Assembly (NCBI GenBank): GCA_001792895.1
Contig: MARA01000024.1
Span: 310,001-374,000, forward strand
DNA: 64,000 bases
Source: Lentinus brumalis
Lineage: Eukaryota > Basidiomycota > Agaricomycetes > Polyporales > Polyporaceae
Reading direction: 5' to 3'
Shown: in pieces, positions 58,611 through 64,000 of the stretch
Position numbering within the stretch: position 1 is the first letter of the stretch
Layout of the letters: each line of letters opens with the position of its first letter
Position numbers and translations under genes: made by a program
Notes under the pieces: generated by a model
The model's database searches: none
What the model saw: only the letters and a program-made list of their open reading frames with translations
Told to the model about the DNA's origin: nothing

Positions 58611-59031
58611 GGGGTGGGCGCGGGGGTAGACGGGCGCCGGCGATCGCAGTGTGCGGTGCGACGCGCTGATGGGCGCTGGAGTATATAGACGCGGTGCGAC
58701 GCGACGCGGGCGGTGGAGACGCCGGCGAGCAGAGAGGGGAGGAGGGACTGCGCCTGCGAGTATTTGGGAGGGGGCGAAATATTTGGAGCGATGAGGACGG
58801 GCCTCGGGACAGTGGGCGGACCCCCGCTCTGGGTAGCGCCGGCAGCCGGCGGGAAGCGGCGAGGAGGGTATGTGGGGCGTGGGCGAGGCATAGGCGCGCG
58901 GCGCGGGGAGGGCTCGAGGCGCCAACGACGACGACCAGAGTGAATAATTCGACAGATAGTTGGGTGCGCCCCCGTCGACGGCGACGATGAGGAGGAGGCA
59001 CACGGATATTCGCCAGCCAAATATCGAAAAT

Positions 59032-59113
59032 GGGCCCGTGTACTAAGGGCCCAAATGATTGACTAACCGCCTTAACTAAGGGTTCCAAATAATTTGTAGT
59101 AGCTGATACTAAT
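59032..59113 (-). repeat. Right terminal inverted repeat
   Basis: Inverted partner of 26280-26362. In reverse complement it starts ATTAGTATCAGCTACTACAA and then AATTATTTGG. Similarity is about 80% over the inner 64 bases and weaker at the tip. Confidence 0.85.
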
Positions 59114-59121
59114 GCAGGAAC
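59114..59121. repeat. Target-site duplication, right copy
   Basis: GCAGGAAC, identical to 26272-26279. On the minus strand it is GTTCCTGC, inside the FunK1 codons Val-Pro-Ala. Confidence 0.93.
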
Positions 59122-61414
59122 AGTGGTCGACTGCGCGGAGGCTTGGATCGCGGCAAGCAGATCTTCATCCCCATCAGCCAACGCTGTGAGATCGAGACGG
59201 CCCGTGGCAGGAGCTGTCTTCGGTGACGTTTCGGGACGAGCCTTGGGCTTGCCCAGAGCGTAATAGCCCTTGAGCCACTCCAACACAGCAGAGAGAAGGC
59301 CGTTGATGGGGTGACTCGCAGGCTTTGCATTGTCAGAGCCGCTCTCCTTTGGTGTCAGAGCAGACACATAGAAGTGGAGGAGGTCTTGCGTGGTTACGCC
59401 CCCAATGACGCCTGCGCCATTAGTCAACAGCGTCAGATCGATCTCCCCCTGCTTCACGGCGGCGTATTTCTGCGGACCGCAGGTGGAGCCGTCGTAGCTC
59501 TCGGAGTAGTCATCGAAGTACCGGTAGAGGAACAACCCCACATGGTCATCCTTGATGTTGTGAGGGAGGAAGCGGACTGCGAAGTGTAATAGGACGTGGA
59601 AGATGGATTCGAGGTCGTCCGGAATGTCGACGGTCTTCTGCTTGTTAAGCAGGCAGTTGACGGAGAGGAATTGCCAAGTACCCTGCGTGGCATGTCAGCG
59701 CGATACTTCACATAGCAGTCAATTCTAGCACATACCGTCCTTTCCAGTATGAGACACTCTCCTAATGCGGCGTTGACCTCCGCAGGCTCACCCATCATGT
59801 ATTTCGCAGCCAGTTCCCAGTCATTCAACATGCCATACCACACGCCGTCCTTCGACCTGCAAAGGAGTATATTCCCTGCGCTGATGTCGCGATGGATGTA
59901 ACCAGCCTTGCACGCTTGTTCGTGCGCTGTGAGTACGCAACAGTCAACTGAAAGGTATCAGCGACAAAGAAGTGAGCGTACCTTGAATGCAATTGAGGAT
60001 GGCCATAACCAATTCGGCACCACGATCGAAGTCGCTGAGCGGCTTCCCGACTTCCTCAACAACCAAACGGTAGTGCTGGTGAGACTTCAACGTGCATTTC
60101 TCATCGCCGTGGACAGTAGGCCAGTTCTTGTAGGAGAGGGTGTCTTGTCCGGGCAGATCACCGTGATACAGAGCAGTGGGGACATACTTGACCTTCGCGC
60201 GATTGAGTGCTTTCAAAACAACACCCTCCTTCTGCAAGCTGGGGTGGTCGATGCGCCATGCATCCTTCAGGTACACGAACGACCCCGTAGGCTGGCCTTC
60301 GTCGTCCAACGGAGGCTTGCCAGTGTCGTTATCGAGAGGAAGAGCAACGTACCCGCGTGTGCCGCGGCCGGCGACACCGGGAGCCTGAAAGTGGGGCTTT
60401 CCAACGGCGAACCAGTGATCGGTCTCCGTCTCCTCATCGTAGACCTTGAGCTTCCAGAGAGGCCACGATTCGACAAGCGACGCCTGGAACAGTTTCGCCG
60501 CATAGTCATCGTCAGCCTTCGCGCTCTTTCCCGCGTAGTCGTGTACCAGAGAGTGAAGGGGATCGGTCTTCTCGATACGCACGGCAGTCGGATCGTGCCC
60601 CTTGAACTCGGCGCTCTTCAGCCGGCCATAGCGGACGAGGAACTCGGTGAGCCGTGCACCCTCGGTGGCGTACCGGACCTGTTTGGTGACGACGATGCCC
60701 GAGTGATCGAAGAGGATGATGCGAGCGGCCTCTCGAAAGAGTAAGAGCATGTAATGGAACCTGCGTTGCTGATGTTTGAAGACGAGCTCGGCGTAAGACA
60801 GAATCTGGCCAAGGACCGCTCGGCGTTCCTGGGCCTCGGGCTCGTTCTCTGGCTTCCGCTCATCGAATGGATCCTGGTTGGTGGAGTGCAGCTTGCACTC
60901 GATGCACAGGTCGATCCTAGACCAATCCGTGCGCCTTGACTCGTCTCCGGCGGCCGTCTGACTGGACATCGGTGCGAAGTTTGTGGGGTACATGCCGCAA
61001 TCAATAGCCTGCTTGGTGGAATCATTCGGATCGGGCTTCCAGGCGGTGGTTGCAAAGGTTTGCCCAGGGAAGATACGCGCTTGATTGAAGGCCGACGTCT
61101 GGCTTGACATCAGAAACACATGATGAGGTGGTTTGCCAGTACATCGTACTCACAAAGTGTTCGTACATATCTTTCTCTGTCTTGAACTTCGGAACATTGC
61201 TGAAGAGGTTCGGAATAGCCTTCTTCGATTGCGAAGGCGGTGCGAGGAAGTAGTGCTCCAAGAGCTCGTCGAGAGAGACAATGTAGTTCTTGCCGCGCAT
61301 GATGTCGAGCAACTCAAGGCGAATGTCCTGCAAAGAGGGTATAAACGCTGAGTCCTCTCCATGACGGACAGGCGTGATCGAGTCGCTGAAGATGCCGCTG
61401 CCAGTGCCAGACAT
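59114..61414 (-). pseudogene. FunK1 fungal-type protein kinase, 5' part, split by the giant transposon
   Basis: Exons 61414-61154, 61098-59982, 59926-59736 and 59682-59114, introns of 55, 55 and 53 bp, no frame damage. It starts MSGTGSGIFSDS. The kinase domain has a catalytic loop AGYIHRDISAGNILL (His471, Asp473) and the family's variant MLNDWELA in place of DFG. After residue 712 the gene meets the element. Its last 118 codons are found 32.8 kb away at 26271-25917, giving an original length of 830 residues. As it stands the frame reads on into the element to a stop at 58219, adding about 298 foreign residues, so a kinase-containing chimera could still be made. Confidence 0.9.
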
Positions 61415-63203
61415 GGCGAGCAAGATGGAGGTGGTGAGGGAAGAAGACAACCACTTACCCGAAACCCAACGCGCCTTTTGTGCTATCTGCAGAGCGCGTA
61501 ATCAAACAATGGGACGCGAGGTCGGTAATTGTAGCCCAGATAGAGCGTTATTCGACCGAAGTGACAATGCCTTGCTGGAGGTTCGAGTTCAACCTGTGTA
61601 GGCGCCCAATGCACTCGCGTCCTCGCCACGTGTATCCCATGTCTCGTAACCACCATCGCCCTCGTCAGCCTCCGGTCCCTTCAGCCTTGTTCTATACTAC
61701 AGCACATCTAATGTGTATTTTGGCCTGCAGTAGCCTGAACATCCTACCAATATTAATGTCGAACTCCCGTCCGTGTCAGTGGCAGTGCTGATGGTGGTTA
61801 GGGATGGTCGCTGGAAAAGCCGCCGTCTATACCAGAGTACAGATCAGCTACGGAGAAACTCTAAGCTTTGTGGCTCCAGGAAGGCTGTCATGTTACCGCC
61901 GCTATTCAGGGCACATGTTAGGGCACGCATCCTCACTCGTTGGCATCACCTACGACACGGTTGCATTGGAACATCGCATTGGCGAGAACTCTCTTTATAC
62001 GGCGACCTGGTGTAGCAAACCGCTTGGTAAGCTTTTACGTCCCAATATTCAACACCCCAGCTGACTTCGCTACGGCCGGAATCCTCTCCAGCTGACTGCC
62101 CCTACCTCAGTCACGCATGGGAGCCTTGCATCCCGGTCAGCTATTTCTTTCGTCGCCCGTTCTGCTTGTAGGAACGATGTGCACAGGCACATTTTGCTCG
62201 CCGGTAGGGCCGAGTACCTCTATACTCTGGGTCAGTGAGTCTGCTGTCCGGGGCCTGTCCCTCTTGTATAAGCGAAGAGATTCACCTCTCTGTGCATGAG
62301 TGCCTAAGGGGTCCTCGCAATGGCCAGGTCCCAGGACAGCGTTAGTATGCAATGTCCAAGACTGAGTTCTGATGGCACCGACAACTTACAAGACGTCCGG
62401 CACTGGATGGGGTATAGTATAGGCAACACGACGCTGCGCTTCCTGGAGATCTTGACCTTCAGCTCAGACCAGGTTGAGGGCTTGATGGTCGCTTATAAGC
62501 GCGGCCACGCTATCATAGTAGCGCACGCCGCAATGTTGCCAGAGTTTCAGTACACAGTACAGCTCCAACCAAGGCTGCGGGCGGCAGACGACGGCGGCGT
62601 CTTATGACCGTAGCCTACAAGCACAACTTACGGTTTTATCAAGTCGGAACGAACAGCTAGGTTGTGGCGGGACGCACACGCGACGCGACGCAACATGGTC
62701 CCGTGACCGTGATTGTCGGCATGGTTAGGGTTGGGGACATTTGTGGTCGCAGCTCGTCACGCGTCATGATTCATCGACCCTTGCCTCTGTTCTGCCATCG
62801 TACTCTTGTACTGCACGGCCATCGACAGCTCGCTGTCCTCCTCCTCCTCAGATTGTCGGGACGATCCATCACACGACAGGTCACCGAGCAACAGATGCTG
62901 CACATTTGGCGCCGTATTCTCGATAGGCGATCTCGTCGCAGGCATTCTGGGCCTGACTCCTGACTTGCTCGCCGCGCATTCGTCCTCACCTGCTCGCTGC
63001 ATCACTCTCACTCCAGTCTCGTCCATGCTGTCTCTCCTGCGATCCATGTGGGCTCTCTTCTCGTTCATGTGCCCTCCCAAGCTAGACTTATCTGATTGAC
63101 ACGACCAGATAAGTTATAACGTCCCTCTCACACGAACAGACGTGACCCGCCTCTGCACGATACCCCGTCCCTCCATACCCCTACTCCTGCACGTTTCCTG
63201 TGC
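61415..63203. other. Intergenic, no gene supported
   Basis: About 1.8 kb between the divergent start codons of FunK1 and the N-acetylglucosamine kinase gene. Short frames lack domains and splice support. It should contain both promoters. Confidence 0.5.
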
Positions 63204-64000
63204 ATGTCCTACTACCTCTGCGTGGATTGCGGTGGATCCAAGACCGCCGCCGCCATCGTCGACAAGGATGGCAATATCCTCGGGCGCGGCATCGGCGGTC
63301 CCTCCAACTTCGCCTATCTCGGCCTGCCCAACTTCCTCCAGGCACTCACCGCGACCGTCACCTCCGCACTTCAGTCCTTCCTCCCCGCACCTGAAGATGA
63401 CCAGTCCTTCCTTCCCCCTCCAGCCAACAAGCCCCTCTTCGCAGCCGCCTGGCTCGGCGTCTCCGGCGTCGACAGCGCCGCCGCGATAGCGCGTATCGTC
63501 CCTCCAGTCACCACCCTCCTCGGCGTCGAACCCGTAGTCGCGAATGACACTCACCTCCTTGCTGCACCGCTCGGCATGCACGACGACGTCTCGGCCGCCA
63601 TCGGCTGTGTTTCAGGCACAGGCGGAATCGTGGTGAGCTTCCGGCAGCAGGAGGGCGGCGGGCTGGAGGAGTTGGGGCGCGTCGGAGGGTGGGGCTGGAT
63701 CCTGGGCGATGAAGGCGGTGGGTTCCACGTCGGCCGCTCCGCGGTGCGGCACATACTCTGGGAGGCCGACTGCGCGTCCGTCATCGCGCCCGAGAAGCGC
63801 GACACCTCCAGCACGCTCAAGGACCGCGTGCTCCAGCACTTCGGCGTCGGCGACGTCTTCGAGCTCCTCACCGTCGTGCACTGGCCGGACCCGCTCCCGC
63901 TGACCGCCCCAGGTACGGAGCGCGACCCAACCGAGGAGAAGGAGGCGCCCGCGTACACGCAGATCGTGCGCGAGAAGCGGCTCTCGTCGCTCGCCCCGCT
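63204..64000 (+). CDS. N-acetyl-D-glucosamine kinase (partial, runs off right edge)
   Basis: A single open exon from ATG 63204 to the window edge, at least 265 codons without an intron. It belongs to the BadF/BadG ATPase and sugar-kinase fold: VDCGGSKTAAAIVD is the first phosphate-binding loop, NDTHLL follows with the catalytic Asp region, CVSGTGGIVVSF is the second phosphate loop, and GGWGWILGDEGGGFHVGR is the family's sugar-site block. The enzyme phosphorylates N-acetylglucosamine at O6, feeding chitin-derived amino sugar into metabolism, in the cytosol. A single frame this long suggests accurate sequence here. Confidence 0.88.
   Translation, partial: MSYYLCVDCGGSKTAAAIVDKDGNILGRGIGGPSNFAYLGLPNFLQALTATVTSALQSFLPAPEDDQSFLPPPANKPLFAAAWLGVSGVDSAAAIARIVPPVTTLLGVEPVVANDTHLLAAPLGMHDDVSAAIGCVSGTGGIVVSFRQQEGGGLEELGRVGGWGWILGDEGGGFHVGRSAVRHILWEADCASVIAPEKRDTSSTLKDRVLQHFGVGDVFELLTVVHWPDPLPLTAPGTERDPTEEKEAPAYTQIVREKRLSSLAP

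Larger units (their letters stand above)
26280..59113. mobile_element. Giant KDZ DNA transposon, 32.8 kb
   Basis: The boundaries are set by four facts. An 8-bp duplication flanks the interval. Both ends read inward with AATTATTTGG, a shared TAGTTAAGGCGG and CCTTAGTACA. The flanks are two halves of one FunK1 gene that rejoin in frame. The interval encodes a KDZ-type transposase. Cargo in order: small basic gene (28450+), unknown (33055-), zinc-cluster protein (33158+), acidic repeat protein (35996+), TET/JBP dioxygenase (37710+), KDZ transposase (43616-), unknowns at 43730+ and 44676+, a 624-residue protein (47589-), paralogues at 48692+ and 50621+ with a SIM-like protein between, and homeodomain-like proteins at 51845+ and 54996+. 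KDZ elements linked to TET/JBP genes are known in basidiomycetes; this exact assemblage is, to my knowledge, not described. Confidence 0.9.

Noticed and set aside
26280..59113. Starship-type giant element
   Set aside because: I found no tyrosine-recombinase captain at either end. The inverted repeats, 8-bp duplication and KDZ transposase fit a DDE-type DNA transposon.
26280..59113. Two unrelated short elements at 26.3 and 59.1 kb with host genes between
   Set aside because: Independent insertions would not share one 8-bp duplication, face each other as inverted ends and sit exactly at the two halves of one gene that rejoin in phase.
58219..59113. Independent gene in the right end of the element
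   Set aside because: The open frame is a continuation of the FunK1 exon into the repeat end; the peptide is low complexity and no separate start is supported.
1..64000. CRISPR array, rRNA genes or LTR retrotransposon
   Set aside because: No regularly spaced repeat-spacer pattern, no rRNA-like conserved sequence, and no reverse transcriptase, integrase or long direct terminal repeats were seen.

Overview
The window is fungal and almost certainly from an agaricomycete basidiomycete, probably a polypore-like lineage. It is GC-rich, its introns are mostly 45-70 bp with GT-AG ends, and its genes are intron-dense. It also carries families expanded in Agaricomycetes: FunK1 kinases, a Crinkler-type header protein, KDZ transposase and TET/JBP dioxygenase.

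Left host part (1-26.3 kb). Housekeeping genes: NMD3 (-), a CHY zinc-finger protein (+), an Aly/REF-like RRM protein (-) and the cornichon cargo receptor ERV14 (+). Accessory genes: a P-loop NTPase (-), a Crinkler-header/kinase-like fusion (-), an unknown protein with an in-frame TAG (+), and a 1,444-residue EF-hand/zinc-finger protein (+) whose 13 exons close exactly in frame. A repeat-rich desert fills 11.35-15.7 kb.

Central part (26,280-59,113). I interpret this as one giant KDZ-class DNA transposon of 32,834 bp. It has imperfect terminal inverted repeats and an exact 8-bp target-site duplication (GCAGGAAC at 26272-26279 and 59114-59121). It sits inside a single FunK1 protein-kinase gene on the minus strand: the 5' part is at 61414-59114 and the 3' part at 26271-25917. 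Taking out the element and one copy of the duplication restores an uninterrupted 831-codon frame. The element carries the KDZ transposase, a TET/JBP-type 2OG-Fe(II) dioxygenase and about ten further cargo genes, among them two paralogous pairs. A younger 2.29-kb AT-rich foldback element with 361-bp near-identical arms is nested in it.

Right host part (59.1-64 kb). This holds the 5' part of the broken FunK1 gene, an empty stretch and the start of an N-acetylglucosamine kinase gene that runs off the window.

A caution on reading frames: several conserved genes, in host and element alike, show single-base shifts at G/C homopolymers, nearly all explained by one missing base. I read these as probable assembly errors, not true pseudogenes.
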